From Aliiroseovarius sp. (GTDB lineage Bacteria > Pseudomonadota > Alphaproteobacteria > Rhodobacterales > Rhodobacteraceae): 64,000 nt of DNA. Below, in pieces: positions 35,448 through 44,357 of this stretch. A program made the translations under genes and the position numbers. Below the pieces are notes generated by a model. That model saw only the letters and a list, made by a program, of their open reading frames with translations. It did no database searches and was not told where the DNA came from. Positions within the stretch are counted from its first letter, which is position 1; each line of letters opens with the position of its first letter. Where the stretch lies: NCBI RefSeq assembly GCF_030148435.1, contig NZ_JASBTN010000079.1:62001-126000 (forward strand), given 5' to 3'.

Positions 35448-36983
35448 ATGACTTATGAGATCTTGAAACTTCGTTTGCCCACATCGCTTGTTGCCCTCTG
35501 AGCTTCGGTGGCCGTTGCTGTGACGGCCACAACGCCGGGCCCGGCGCGCGCGGACAAGGGCGGGCTCATTGCCGGGGCCATCGTAGCCGGCGCGATCATC
35601 TGTGCCTCCAACCCCAAGGCCTGCGGCGGCAGGGATCGTGGCAACCGCGAGGCCGCAGCTGGCGGCGGCGGCGGGGATGCGATCGCGATGAACCGGGATC
35701 AGCGGATGATGGTCCAGAGCGGGCTGCAGAACCTGGGCTTCTACACCGGGGCGATCGATGGGGCGATCGGCGCGGGCTCGCGCAATTCGATCCGCAACTA
35801 CCAGACCGCCGTGGGGGCTCCGGCGACCGGTGCCCTGACCGGGGTGCAGATCAATGACCTGGTGGCGCTCTCGCCGCGTTACGTGCGCTACCCGGTGAAT
35901 GACACCAACCTGTTCATGGCCGACATTGCCCCGGACCTGGACCGCGATGGCGTGGCCCGGCTACAGGCGGCGCTGAACCGGGCGGGCTATAACGCGGGGC
36001 CGGTGGATGGCGTAATGGGCGGGCGCACCGGCAACGCCATTCGCCTTTACAAGGCTGACAACGGGCTGCCGGGCAATCCGCTGCCCACGCGCCGCCTGCT
36101 GGCACATCTGCACGGGGGCGAAGCCCCGCTGCCCGCCGGGGTCGAAATGGCCGCGATGCAGCCCGAGGGCTTTGACACCCAGGGCTACCTGGCCGGGATG
36201 AACAGCTCCGGCGAAGCCGGGCTGGCCACCAGTCTGGGCGGCGGCAAGGCGGCTCAGGGCAAGGAAAGTGGTGGCGCGCCGGTCGTCGTGGCCGGGGCCA
36301 CCACCAATGCGCCCGCCCCCCCGCCGTACCGATGGCGATGGACCTCGAATTCGACATTCTCGGGGCCAGGCTGGGCGCGGACAATGCCACGCTGGACCAG
36401 GTGCTGAAGGTCGAACTGGGGGCAGAGCTCCTGTCCGGTGAGGCCGGCGCCGATCTGTTCGGCGGCAATACGATCCTGGCCGCGGCGCGCCAGTGGATGC
36501 AGCCCAACTGGCACGAAGCCCCGGCCGAGCAGATCATTGCCCTGTCCGACCCGGCCCGTCCCGAGCTGGGCGCGCTGGCGCTGATCCGCCTCGTCCGGCT
36601 GCCGGCCTCGGTGGACCAGGCGCTGTTCGATCAGCATATCCTGCCCGAGATGTTGGCCTATTACGGCGAGACCGGCCGCGTGGGCGACAGCCTGAGCTGG
36701 ATCGGCAACGCAATGGCCCGCACGGCAGCGGCGGAGGATGCGGCGGTGCTGGACGCCTGTGGCAACCTCGAAGTGGCGTCGGTGCCCGAGGTGGGAACCG
36801 CCATTGACGGTCTGTGGAGCCGGGGGGGGCGGGGTTGCTCTGGACACCGCAAGCCTCGGCAGCGTGTCCAAACCCTGTGGCACCGTGGTCCGGGTCTCGT
36901 TCCAGCCCGGTCTGCTGACCATCGGGCTGTGGAACTCGGATGTTCTGGCCGGTCCCGCCGCGGTTCCGGTGATCAAGTTCTGA
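35448..36983 (+). pseudogene. Disrupted gene for an exported peptidoglycan-binding-domain protein
   Basis: The reading starts at an ATG (35448) preceded by GAGG. It has an in-frame TGA (35499-35501) in the middle of the predicted signal peptide, which otherwise continues to an AxA-type site (PARAD). Two PG_binding_1-like repeats follow (about 35700-35880 and 35935-36110). Frame is lost at a run of seven C (36316-36322), where one base seems missing, and restored at a run of eight G (36822-36829), where one seems extra. The last part encodes a continuous C-terminal domain ending VPVIKF. Three defects in one gene suggest decay; sequence error is the alternative. Confidence 0.75.
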
Positions 36984-37163
36984 GCCCGGCGCAGCGTCGC
37001 GAACCCGACAGGTTGCGTCCCCCGGGTCGCGCCGTGTTCCCGGCCGGTCGGCCCTGGGCGACCGGGTGACGAATTGCCTTTGATGGCGCTTGGCTCGCCG
37101 CGCCGGAGGCGCTGTTCGACGCCGTATCCGGCCTTGGCCCCGACGATCTGGTGGCGGCGCAGC

Positions 37164-38111
37164 TCAGCTCGAAAAACTCTTTTCAACCCGGTCCAGCGTT
37201 TCCATCGCGTGGATCACGTCGGTGACGCAGCCGTTCGGCTTGCGGCCTTCCCGGATGGCCGAGACGAACTCGCGGTCGATCAGCTCGATCCCATTGTTTG
37301 ACACGGCCACGTCCGACAGGTCGATCTGGTTGTCATACCCGTCATAGAGATCGTCATAGCGGGCCACATAGGTGCCCTGATCGCAGATATACCGGAAATA
37401 GGTGCCCAACGGCCCGTCATTGTTGAAGGACAGCGACAGGGTGCAGATCGCGCCGGAGGGCACTTTCATGCCGATCGTCATGTCCATCGCGATGCCCAGG
37501 TCGGGATGGGCCGGGCCTTGCAGCCCGAAAACCTCGCTGGCCGTCTCGCCGGTCTGGTACTGGAACAGGTCGACCGTGTGGCAGGCGTGGTGCCACAGCA
37601 GGTGATCGGTCCAGCTGCGCGGCTCGCCCTTGGCATTGGTGTTGCTGCGGCGGAAGAAATAGGTCTGCACGTCCATCTGCTGGATGGTCAGTTCGCCCGC
37701 GTCGATCCTGTTCTTGATCCACTGGTGCGAGGGGTTGAAGCGGCGCACCTGGCCGGCCATGCAGGTCAGACCGGTTTCCTGCGCCTTGTCCACAACGCGC
37801 TGGCTGTCCTCAAGGCTGTCGGCCATCGGAATCTCGATCAGCACGTGTTTTCCGGCCTCCATGCAGGCAATCGCCTGGTCGGCATGCATCTGCGTGGGGG
37901 TGGACAGGATCACCGCGTCCACGTCGTCGCGCGCGATGCATTCCCCCAGCGTGGTGCCCGCGTGGCCCACACCGCGTTCGGCGGCGAAAGCCTCGATCTT
38001 GTCCCTGGTCGGGCCCATGACCGAGGTGACAGTAACCCCCTCGATTTGCGCCAGCGCGTCCATGTGTTTCATCCCGAAGGCGCCATAGGCGCCGGCAACG
38101 CAGATCCTCAT
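37164..38111 (-). CDS. ligC: 4-carboxy-2-hydroxymuconate-6-semialdehyde dehydrogenase LigC
   Basis: A 315-residue Gfo/Idh/MocA-family oxidoreductase. The N-terminal Rossmann motif is VAGAYGAFGMKHMDAL, and the substrate domain carries SWTDHLLWHHACHTVDLF. In the protocatechuate 4,5-cleavage pathway LigC oxidises the hemiacetal of the ring-cleavage product to 2-pyrone-4,6-dicarboxylate with NADP. Its place beside ligI and ligAB makes the assignment firm. It is the last gene of a minus-strand unit with the DUF1932 oxidoreductase, with ATGA overlap at 38108-38111. Confidence 0.9.
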   Translation of the reverse strand: MRICVAGAYGAFGMKHMDALAQIEGVTVTSVMGPTRDKIEAFAAERGVGHAGTTLGECIARDDVDAVILSTPTQMHADQAIACMEAGKHVLIEIPMADSLEDSQRVVDKAQETGLTCMAGQVRRFNPSHQWIKNRIDAGELTIQQMDVQTYFFRRSNTNAKGEPRSWTDHLLWHHACHTVDLFQYQTGETASEVFGLQGPAHPDLGIAMDMTIGMKVPSGAICTLSLSFNNDGPLGTYFRYICDQGTYVARYDDLYDGYDNQIDLSDVAVSNNGIELIDREFVSAIREGRKPNGCVTDVIHAMETLDRVEKSFSS

Positions 38112-38998
38112 TGGGTTTTCCTTTCCTCAAGTGCGGCCAGGACCGCATCGGCCCGGGTGCAGAAATCCTTGTCTGCGGAGGGCAGCCCCAGCGCGCCCAC
38201 CGCCTCCTGCCAGGCCGTGGTGGCCCGGCTCATGCCATTGTCCAGTCCCAGCGCGGCCACGGTCGCGGCCACTTCGCGCATCTCGGCCGCGCGGCGGGTG
38301 CCATGGGTTGTGACACGTTCCAGGTTGTACGCCGCCTTCGCCGCCCAGTCCCAGCCCGGGTGCGAGGCATCGAGCGAGGCGATCACCTGAGCCTCCACCC
38401 CGGCCTTGCGCGCCGCCAGAAGGCTTTCGAGGCAGAGCGCCTCGATCCCCTTCACCATGACCGAGCGCAGCATCTTCACCGCGCTGGCCTGGCCGACTTC
38501 GTCGCCCACGATGGCCGGCTGCATGCCGAGCGACAGACAGAGCGCCTTTGCCGCTTCCGCATGCGGTCCGGCCAGCAACACCGGCACCCGGTGCAGGCGC
38601 GGATGCACCGGTGCCATGATGGCCATGTCCACATAGCGCCCGCCTGCGGCCCCGATCACCTCGGCCGCCGCCCGTTTCGTCTCCGGCGCGCAGGAATTGC
38701 CGTCCAGATACAGCGTGCCGTCGGTAATGTGGCGGGCCTGCGTGGCCGCCGCAGCACCCGCCTGATCCGCCGTGACCAGCGACACGAGGTTCAGACCTCC
38801 GAGCCCCTCGGGCCCATCACAGCCCGCAACCTGTGCGCCCGCGTAATCGGCGCGTTTGCCCGCAGCGTCGGGGCCCTTGGTCTTGATGTCGAAAGCGTGG
38901 ATCTCCAGCCCCGGCGCGTTCCGGCGCCAGCCCCGTGCAAAGGCCTGGCTCGCTTCGCCGAAGCCGATCAATCCAATCCGGGCGGGTGCATCTGTCAT
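38108..38998 (-). CDS. NAD(P)-dependent oxidoreductase, DUF1932 type
   Basis: A 296-residue protein with the 6-phosphogluconate/beta-hydroxyacid dehydrogenase layout. The Rossmann motif is IGLIGFGEASQAFARG, and a catalytic-lysine helix SAVKMLRSVMVKG lies near residue 175. The C-terminal part matches DUF1932. It is translationally coupled to ligC and lies 37 bases after the LysR gene, so it belongs to the aromatic unit. None of the known steps of the pathway requires it; a side-product or stereoisomer clean-up role is possible. Confidence 0.82.
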   Translation of the reverse strand: MTDAPARIGLIGFGEASQAFARGWRRNAPGLEIHAFDIKTKGPDAAGKRADYAGAQVAGCDGPEGLGGLNLVSLVTADQAGAAAATQARHITDGTLYLDGNSCAPETKRAAAEVIGAAGGRYVDMAIMAPVHPRLHRVPVLLAGPHAEAAKALCLSLGMQPAIVGDEVGQASAVKMLRSVMVKGIEALCLESLLAARKAGVEAQVIASLDASHPGWDWAAKAAYNLERVTTHGTRRAAEMREVAATVAALGLDNGMSRATTAWQEAVGALGLPSADKDFCTRADAVLAALEERKTQ

Positions 38999-39035
38999 GT
39001 CCCCTTCCTAAGGGCGGGCGCGGGGAGGGGGAAAT

Positions 39036-40292
39036 TCATTGCCCTTCGGCGGTATTCGTTTTCTCTATAGCACCCGTGGCGGCCTCGCGGATCAGATCGA
39101 GGAACCGGGCCTGGGTTGGCGTCGGTTTCCAGCCCTGCCGGGTGGTCAGCCCGATCGGCCGTGTGCTGTCCGGTAGGGGGATGTCCAGCGGCACCATCTG
39201 GCCTTGATGACGCTCCACCCCGATCTGGTTCAGCGAGATGATTGTCACGTAATCGCCTCGCGCCAGCAGACCACGCACCATGACCATCGAGGAGGACACG
39301 ACCCGGACCGGTGTCTCGGGCAGCTCGTCGATCTTCAACACCTGATGCAGGTAGCTTCCTGCGGGCGTGGTGATCGGTGGCGCGATCCAGGGGTATCCCA
39401 GCGTGTCCTCCAGACGCACACCCTGTCGGTTCGCCAACGGGTGGCCCGGTCCGACCACCAGCGCCAGCGGATCGTCGAACAACGCCTCCTGCACCACGTC
39501 CTCGGTGGGCGCCGGATCGCGCAGCGCGCCGATCAGCAGGTCCAGGTCGCCGTGACGCAATCCTTTCAGAAGCTCGCCATAGGGCCCGTCCACATTGCGA
39601 AGCTGCACCCCCGCGCGCTCCTGCAACAGCCGGTGCATGGCATCCGGCAGGATCGCCGCGCGTGACAGCGGCATCGAGCCCACCGCGATCCGCGTGCTGT
39701 CGCGCCCCTTCAGCGCGGCAAGCTCGGCTTCGCCCTGCCGCAGCTCCGCCCCTGCCAGTTTCACCGCCCGCGCCAGCACCTCGCCCGGTTCGGTCAGTTC
39801 GATCCCGCCCCGGCGCGGCGCGAACAGCGAGATGCCCGCGAGTTTCTCCAGGTCGCGGGCGGCGCGGTGTATCGAGGGCTGGCTGATCCCCGCCGCCCGG
39901 GCGGCCAGGCTGATACTGCCCGCATCCCCCACCGCCACCAGCGCGCGCAGCTGCGCCGCCGTCACACGGGCATGGAAACCGGGATCGGGCCGCGCGCCCT
40001 CCAGCGCGCCTTTCCGCCCGGCCAGGCGCACCGCCTGTTCGGCGCCCTCCTCCAGAAGGGCGAACAGCGCCCTGATCCGCGCCGCGAAAAGCGCGCCGGT
40101 ATCGGTCAGGAACATGCCTTCGGGGCGGCGGTCGAACAGCACCGTGTCCAGGCTGCGCTCCATCCCGGCGATGGCCTGGGTCACGGCGGGCTGAGACAGG
40201 TGCACCGCTTCGGCCCCCGCGCTGATCCCGCGCAGCCGCGCGGTTTCCCTGAAGGCTTTCAGGTGGCGTATGTTTGGCAAATCCACTGTCAT
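39036..40292 (-). CDS. LysR-type regulator with two tandem HTH domains
   Basis: A 418-residue regulator, about 110 residues longer than usual. Residues 7-68 are a LysR winged helix-turn-helix (recognition part SQPAVTQAI, 33-41). Residues about 111-172 are a second, distinct one (SQPSIHRAA, 137-145). The rest is the normal periplasmic-binding-like effector domain. It diverges from the galB-ligB operon across 139 bases and is followed by the DUF1932 gene and ligC, so it is the likely activator of both arms. Effector probably a pathway intermediate; not shown by sequence. Confidence 0.88.
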   Translation of the reverse strand: MTVDLPNIRHLKAFRETARLRGISAGAEAVHLSQPAVTQAIAGMERSLDTVLFDRRPEGMFLTDTGALFAARIRALFALLEEGAEQAVRLAGRKGALEGARPDPGFHARVTAAQLRALVAVGDAGSISLAARAAGISQPSIHRAARDLEKLAGISLFAPRRGGIELTEPGEVLARAVKLAGAELRQGEAELAALKGRDSTRIAVGSMPLSRAAILPDAMHRLLQERAGVQLRNVDGPYGELLKGLRHGDLDLLIGALRDPAPTEDVVQEALFDDPLALVVGPGHPLANRQGVRLEDTLGYPWIAPPITTPAGSYLHQVLKIDELPETPVRVVSSSMVMVRGLLARGDYVTIISLNQIGVERHQGQMVPLDIPLPDSTRPIGLTTRQGWKPTPTQARFLDLIREAATGAIEKTNTAEGQ

Positions 40293-40339
40293 GTCAGCGC
40301 CTTGTGATCCCGGAGGGGCAATCTGCCCAGCCTCTTATA

Positions 40340-40354
40340 GGCATAACTTATACC
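40340..40354. promoter_or_regulatory. Inverted repeat between divergent lig units, probable LysR site
   Basis: GGCATAACTTATACC at 40340-40354 is an interrupted inverted repeat (GG-ATAA, centre C, TTAT-CC), set in AT-rich sequence, with CTTATA occurring twice at 40334 and 40347. It lies 48 bases before the LysR start and 78 before galB, a typical place for a LysR-type operator. Confidence 0.5.
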
Positions 40355-40431
40355 ATCCCACGGGGATTGAAATGGCCCTGCGCGGGGGGCGGGCCTATGG
40401 TCGGGACAACGAGTTGAAGAGGCCACGCACC

Positions 40432-41169
40432 ATGACCGACAAGAAAACCGCCCTCGTCATTTCCGCTCATGCCGCCGATTTCGTCTGGCGCGCCGGCGGT
40501 GCCATCGCGCTGCATCAGGAGCTGGGCTATGACGTCACCGTCGCCTGCCTGAGTTTCGGCGAGCGCGGTGAAAGCGCCAAGCTGTGGAAGCAGGACGGCA
40601 TGACGATCGAACGCGTCAAGGAGGCCCGCCGCGAGGAGGCCCAGGCCGCCGCCGATGCGCTGGGCGTGCGTGACATCCGCTTCCTCGACCTCGGTGACTA
40701 CCCGCTGCGTCTGGACCGCGAGGCGCAGGACCGGGTGGTCGACATCATCCGCGAGGTGCAGCCGAAATGGATGATGAGCCACTCGAAATGGGACCCCTAC
40801 AATACCGACCACATGAACACGACGCAGTTCGCGCTGGAATGCCGCATGATCGCCCAGGCATGGGGTCACAATCCGGGGCAAAAGGTTTTGGGCGCGCCGC
40901 AGATGTACCTGTTCGAGCCGCACCAGACCGAGCAGATGGGCTGGAAGCCCGACACTTTCCTCGACATCACGCCCGTCTGGGAGAAGAAGAAGGCGGCGAT
41001 CCACTGCATGCAGGGGCAGGAGCACCTGTGGGAGTTCTACACCAATGTGGCACGCAACCGCGCCAACCACTTCCGCCGCAACTCCGGCGGCATGGCCGGC
41101 GGGCGCAAGGCGGAATATGCGGAAGGGTTTGAAAGCATCTTCCCTCAGACCGTGGATGAGCTGGCATGA
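40432..41169 (+). CDS. galB: 4-oxalomesaconate hydratase, GalB type (PIG-L family)
   Basis: A 245-residue metal-dependent enzyme. The PIG-L family motif appears as [13 protein letters not shown] (residues 10-22), matching the GalB variant of the family and not the deacetylase HPDD form, and [10 protein letters not shown] carries a later metal ligand. GalB hydrates 4-oxalomesaconate to 4-carboxy-4-hydroxy-2-oxoadipate. It is unrelated in fold to LigJ, which does this step in Sphingobium, so this pathway mixes Lig and Gal enzymes. The ATG at 40432 is used. ATGA overlap with galC. Confidence 0.88.
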   Translation: MTDKKTALVISAHAADFVWRAGGAIALHQELGYDVTVACLSFGERGESAKLWKQDGMTIERVKEARREEAQAAADALGVRDIRFLDLGDYPLRLDREAQDRVVDIIREVQPKWMMSHSKWDPYNTDHMNTTQFALECRMIAQAWGHNPGQKVLGAPQMYLFEPHQTEQMGWKPDTFLDITPVWEKKKAAIHCMQGQEHLWEFYTNVARNRANHFRRNSGGMAGGRKAEYAEGFESIFPQTVDELA

Positions 41170-41858
41170 GCGTGCAACCGGGAACCACCGGCCTTGTGGT
41201 CCAGAACATAGAACGCGCCGATCCGGCTGTCATCGACGGGCTGGCCGCGCTGGGCGTCGCCACCGTGCACGAAGCACAGGGCCGCAAGGGGCTCTTGGCC
41301 GATTACATGCGCCCGATCTATGCGGGCGCCCGGGTGGCCGGGTCCGCCGTGACCATCCTCGCGCCACCCTGCGACAACTGGATGATCCATGTGGCGATCG
41401 AACAGCTTCAGCCCGGGGATATCATGGTACTGGGCACGACGTCGCCCTCGAAGGCGGGCTATTTCGGCGACCTGCTGGCCACCTCGGCCAAGGCGCGTGG
41501 CTGCCGCGGGCTGGTGATCGACGCGGGCGTGCGCGACGTGGCCGACCTGGCCGGAATGGATTTCCCCGTCTGGTCCAGGGCGGTCTTTGCCCAGGGCACG
41601 ATCAAGGAGACGCTGGGGTCGGTGAACGTGCCGGTGGTCTGCGCCGATGCATTGGTGAATCCGGGTGACATCATTGTGGCCGATGATGACGGCGTCTGCG
41701 TGGTGCGCCGCGCAGAGGCCGCCGACGTGCTGGAGAAGGGCCGGGCCCGCGAGGCGAACGAGGCCGCGAAACGCGCCCGTTTCGAAGCAGGGGAACTGGG
41801 GCTCGACATATATGACATGCGCGGGCGCCTGGAGGCGAAGGGGCTGAAATATGTCTGA
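41166..41858 (+). CDS. ligK: 4-carboxy-4-hydroxy-2-oxoadipate aldolase (LigK/GalC)
   Basis: A 230-residue protein of the RraA-like class II aldolase family. Blocks [16 protein letters not shown] and [14 protein letters not shown] contain the Arg-Asp pair that holds the divalent metal and pyruvate. It splits 4-carboxy-4-hydroxy-2-oxoadipate to pyruvate and oxaloacetate, the last step of the pathway. Coupled to galB by ATGA. The next gene is 137 bases away, across a GC-rich repeat. Confidence 0.92.
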   Translation: MSVQPGTTGLVVQNIERADPAVIDGLAALGVATVHEAQGRKGLLADYMRPIYAGARVAGSAVTILAPPCDNWMIHVAIEQLQPGDIMVLGTTSPSKAGYFGDLLATSAKARGCRGLVIDAGVRDVADLAGMDFPVWSRAVFAQGTIKETLGSVNVPVVCADALVNPGDIIVADDDGVCVVRRAEAADVLEKGRAREANEAAKRARFEAGELGLDIYDMRGRLEAKGLKYV

Positions 41859-41917
41859 GGCCTGGAGGCAAAGGGTTTCGAATTGGGCGAGCGCCCGATC
41901 CGACCAACCGGGGCCTG

Positions 41918-41961
41918 TGCCCCCGGACCCCGAAGAACTGGGGGCGCTGCCCCCGGACCCC
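41918..41961. repeat. Intergenic 14-bp direct repeat with hairpin
   Basis: TGCCCCCGGACCCC occurs at 41918-41931 and again at 41948-41961, a 30-bp period. Between them GGGGGC and GCCCCC (41940-41954) form a short hairpin, and GGGATATTTGGGGAAAGATGAAA-like sequence (41963-41985, by position) follows. It looks like a dispersed intergenic repeat known to me from roseobacter genomes, though that is from memory. It splits the aromatic operon between ligK and the galD gene. Confidence 0.6.
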
Positions 41962-41995
41962 CGGGATATTTGGGGAAAGATGAAAGGGGGCGGGC

Positions 41996-43045
41996 GTGTC
42001 TGACGGCGTGCGCTGTATGTGGATGCGGGGCGGGACCTCGAAGGGCGGGTATTTCCTGGCCGAGGACCTGCCTGCCGATGTCCGGGCTCGAGATGCTTTC
42101 CTCATGCGCATTATGGGAAGCCCGGATATGCGTCAGATCGACGGCATGGGCGGGGCGGATCCGCTGAGTTCGAAAGTGGCGGTGGTGAAACGGTCCGAAC
42201 GGGTGGGCGTGGACGTGGAGTTCCTGTTCCTGCAGGTTTTCGTCGACCGGCCCCTCGTGACCGACGCCCAGAACTGCGGCAATATCCTGGCAGGCGTCGG
42301 CCCCTTCGCGATCGAGCGCGGGCTGGTGTCGGCGCGGGATGGGGAAACGCCGGTGGTGATCTACATGGAGAACACCGGCCAGGTGGCCGAGGCCATGGTG
42401 CAGACGCCGGGCGGCGTCGTGCGCTATGATGGCGCGGCGGCGATTGACGGGGTGCCGGGGCGCGCGGCGCCGGTGCCGATTGCCTTTCGCGACACGGCGG
42501 GGTCGTCCTGCGGGGCGCTTCTGCCCACCGGCAATGTGCTTGATGTGGTCGAGGGCGTCGAGGTGACAATGATCGACAACGGCATGCCTTGCGTGCTGCT
42601 GCGCGCGGCTGACATGGGGATCACCGGGGCGGAAGACCCGGCCGCGCTGGAGGCGGATGAGACCCTGCGCGCGCGGCTGGAGGAGATCCGCCTGGCCTGC
42701 GGCCACCTGATGAACCTGGGGGATGTCTCCGACATGTCCGTGCCGAAAATGACAATGATTTCAGCGCCCGGACAGGGGACGATTGCCACGCGCACCTTCA
42801 TTCCGCACCGCTGCCACAAGGCGATCGGCGTGTTGGGCGCGGTCTCGGTCGCCACGGCCTGCCTGGTGCCTGGCAGCGTGGCCGAGGGGCTGGCGCAGGT
42901 GGGCGAGGGGAGGGGAGGCGCCCTGTCGGTCGAACATCCGACCGGTGAAATGACCGTGGTCGCCACGGTGGAGGCGGGCGAAGTCACCCGCGCCGCAATC
43001 CTGCGCACCGCGCGCAAACTAATGGATGGAGAGGTCTTCGCATGA
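41996..43045 (+). CDS. galD: 4-oxalomesaconate tautomerase/isomerase (GalD/LigU, PrpF family)
   Basis: A 349-residue protein of the PrpF/DAP-epimerase fold. Blocks MRGGTSKGGYF at the start and NCGNILAGVGPFAIE near residue 93 are the PrpF signatures; the second holds a catalytic-type cysteine. It converts between tautomers or double-bond isomers of 4-oxalomesaconate so that the hydratase can act. A GTG start follows a GGGGGCGGGC stretch. Which isomerisation it performs (GalD or LigU style) cannot be read from the sequence. ATGA overlap with ligI. Confidence 0.9.
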   Translation: MSDGVRCMWMRGGTSKGGYFLAEDLPADVRARDAFLMRIMGSPDMRQIDGMGGADPLSSKVAVVKRSERVGVDVEFLFLQVFVDRPLVTDAQNCGNILAGVGPFAIERGLVSARDGETPVVIYMENTGQVAEAMVQTPGGVVRYDGAAAIDGVPGRAAPVPIAFRDTAGSSCGALLPTGNVLDVVEGVEVTMIDNGMPCVLLRAADMGITGAEDPAALEADETLRARLEEIRLACGHLMNLGDVSDMSVPKMTMISAPGQGTIATRTFIPHRCHKAIGVLGAVSVATACLVPGSVAEGLAQVGEGRGGALSVEHPTGEMTVVATVEAGEVTRAAILRTARKLMDGEVFA

Positions 43046-43929
43046 GTGAGACACAGGTCATGGATCCGGACTGGCTGGCGTTCCACCCGAACCCCAAAGC
43101 GCCGGGTTTCAAGCTGCCGAAAGGGGCGGTCGACGCCCATTGCCACGTGTTTGGCCCGACGCCCGAGTTTCCCTTCGCGCCGGAACGCAAATACACGCCC
43201 TGCAATGCCGGCAAGGAGCAGCTCTTTGCCCTGCGCGACCATCTGGGCTTTGCCCGCAACGTGATCGTGCAGGCGACCTGCCATGGCCGCGACAACCGCG
43301 CCATGATGGATGCCTGCCGCGCTGCCGCAGGGCTGGCGCGCGGCATTGCCAGCGTGGGCCCCGATGTCACGGATGCAGAGCTGGCCGAGATGCACGAGGC
43401 CGGTGTGCGCGGTGTGCGGTTCAACTTCGTGCGTCGCCTGGTCGACGCCACGCCGAAAGCGGTGTTTCGGGGAATTGCCGACCGCATCGCCAAGCTCGGC
43501 TGGCACATCGTGGTCTATTTCGAAGCCGCCGACCTGGACGGGCTGGTGCCCTTCCTGGAAAGCCTTCCCACCGTGATCGTGGTTGACCACATGGGACGCC
43601 CGGATGTCACAAAAGGAACATCTCACCCGGATTTTCAGCGTTTTTTGCAGCTAATGCAGGAGAATTCGAATATCTGGTCGAAAGTCACCTGTCCCGAACG
43701 CCTGACCGCCGATGGCCCGCCTTACGACGACGTGGTGCCCTTCGCCGCCGAGGTGGTGACGCGCTTCCCGGACCGTGTACTCTGGGGTACGGACTGGCCG
43801 CACCCGAACATGAAATCGCACATGCCCGATGACGGGGCGCTGGTGGATTTCATTCCGAGAATAGCACCTGACCCTGAGCATCAGCAGAAGCTTCTGGTCG
43901 ACAATCCGATGCGCCTTTACTGGGCGTAA
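43042..43929 (+). CDS. ligI: 2-pyrone-4,6-dicarboxylate hydrolase LigI
   Basis: A 295-residue amidohydrolase that opens the lactone of 2-pyrone-4,6-dicarboxylate to oxalomesaconate. The HxH motif lies in GAVDAHCHVFGP (about residue 30). VVDHMGRPD and WGTDWPHPN hold the other active-site residues; LigI enzymes do not need a bound metal. The order galD-ligI-ligA-ligB follows the chemistry closely. Fifty-six bases separate it from ligA. Confidence 0.94.
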   Translation: MSETQVMDPDWLAFHPNPKAPGFKLPKGAVDAHCHVFGPTPEFPFAPERKYTPCNAGKEQLFALRDHLGFARNVIVQATCHGRDNRAMMDACRAAAGLARGIASVGPDVTDAELAEMHEAGVRGVRFNFVRRLVDATPKAVFRGIADRIAKLGWHIVVYFEAADLDGLVPFLESLPTVIVVDHMGRPDVTKGTSHPDFQRFLQLMQENSNIWSKVTCPERLTADGPPYDDVVPFAAEVVTRFPDRVLWGTDWPHPNMKSHMPDDGALVDFIPRIAPDPEHQQKLLVDNPMRLYWA

Positions 43930-43985
43930 GCGCCTGCGCGCGCCGGTGAGGGCCGGAGCGCAGGCAAGATACGAGGAGGAAACCG

Positions 43986-44345
43986 ATGCACGACATGCCC
44001 GGTCACGACTACCATATCGACATTCCCGGAACGACCATCTTTGACGGCAGACAGGCGATGAAGGGCTATGCGCTGAACAAGATGTGCTATTCCTTCAACA
44101 AGGCGGTGAACCGCGATGCCTTCAAGGAGGATCCCGAAGCCTACATGGAGAAATTTGGGCTGAACGACGCGCAGAAAGACGCGATCCGGTCCACCAATAT
44201 CCTGGCCATGATCGAAGAGGGCGGCAACATCTACTACCTGGCGAAACTGGCCGGCATCTTCAAGCTGTCGGTGCAGGATGTGGGCGGGATGCAGACCGGC
44301 ATGACGACCGAGGAATTCAAGGAATACCTGCTCAGCCAGGCGTAA
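43986..44345 (+). CDS. ligA: Protocatechuate 4,5-dioxygenase alpha subunit LigA
   Basis: A 119-residue small subunit. The helical LigA fold is seen in CYSFNKAVNRDAFKEDPEAY and in the GGNIYYLAKLAGIF block. It covers the active site of LigB and helps bind substrate. GAGGAAA lies just before the ATG. A 12-base gap leads to ligB, so the two subunits are made together. Confidence 0.95.
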   Translation: MHDMPGHDYHIDIPGTTIFDGRQAMKGYALNKMCYSFNKAVNRDAFKEDPEAYMEKFGLNDAQKDAIRSTNILAMIEEGGNIYYLAKLAGIFKLSVQDVGGMQTGMTTEEFKEYLLSQA

Positions 44346-44357
44346 GGAGAATGACCA

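Noticed and set aside
35305-35532. A 75-codon minus-strand frame upstream of the RND adaptor gene
   Set aside because: No ribosome-binding site, odd composition, and overlap with the start of the disrupted plus-strand gene.
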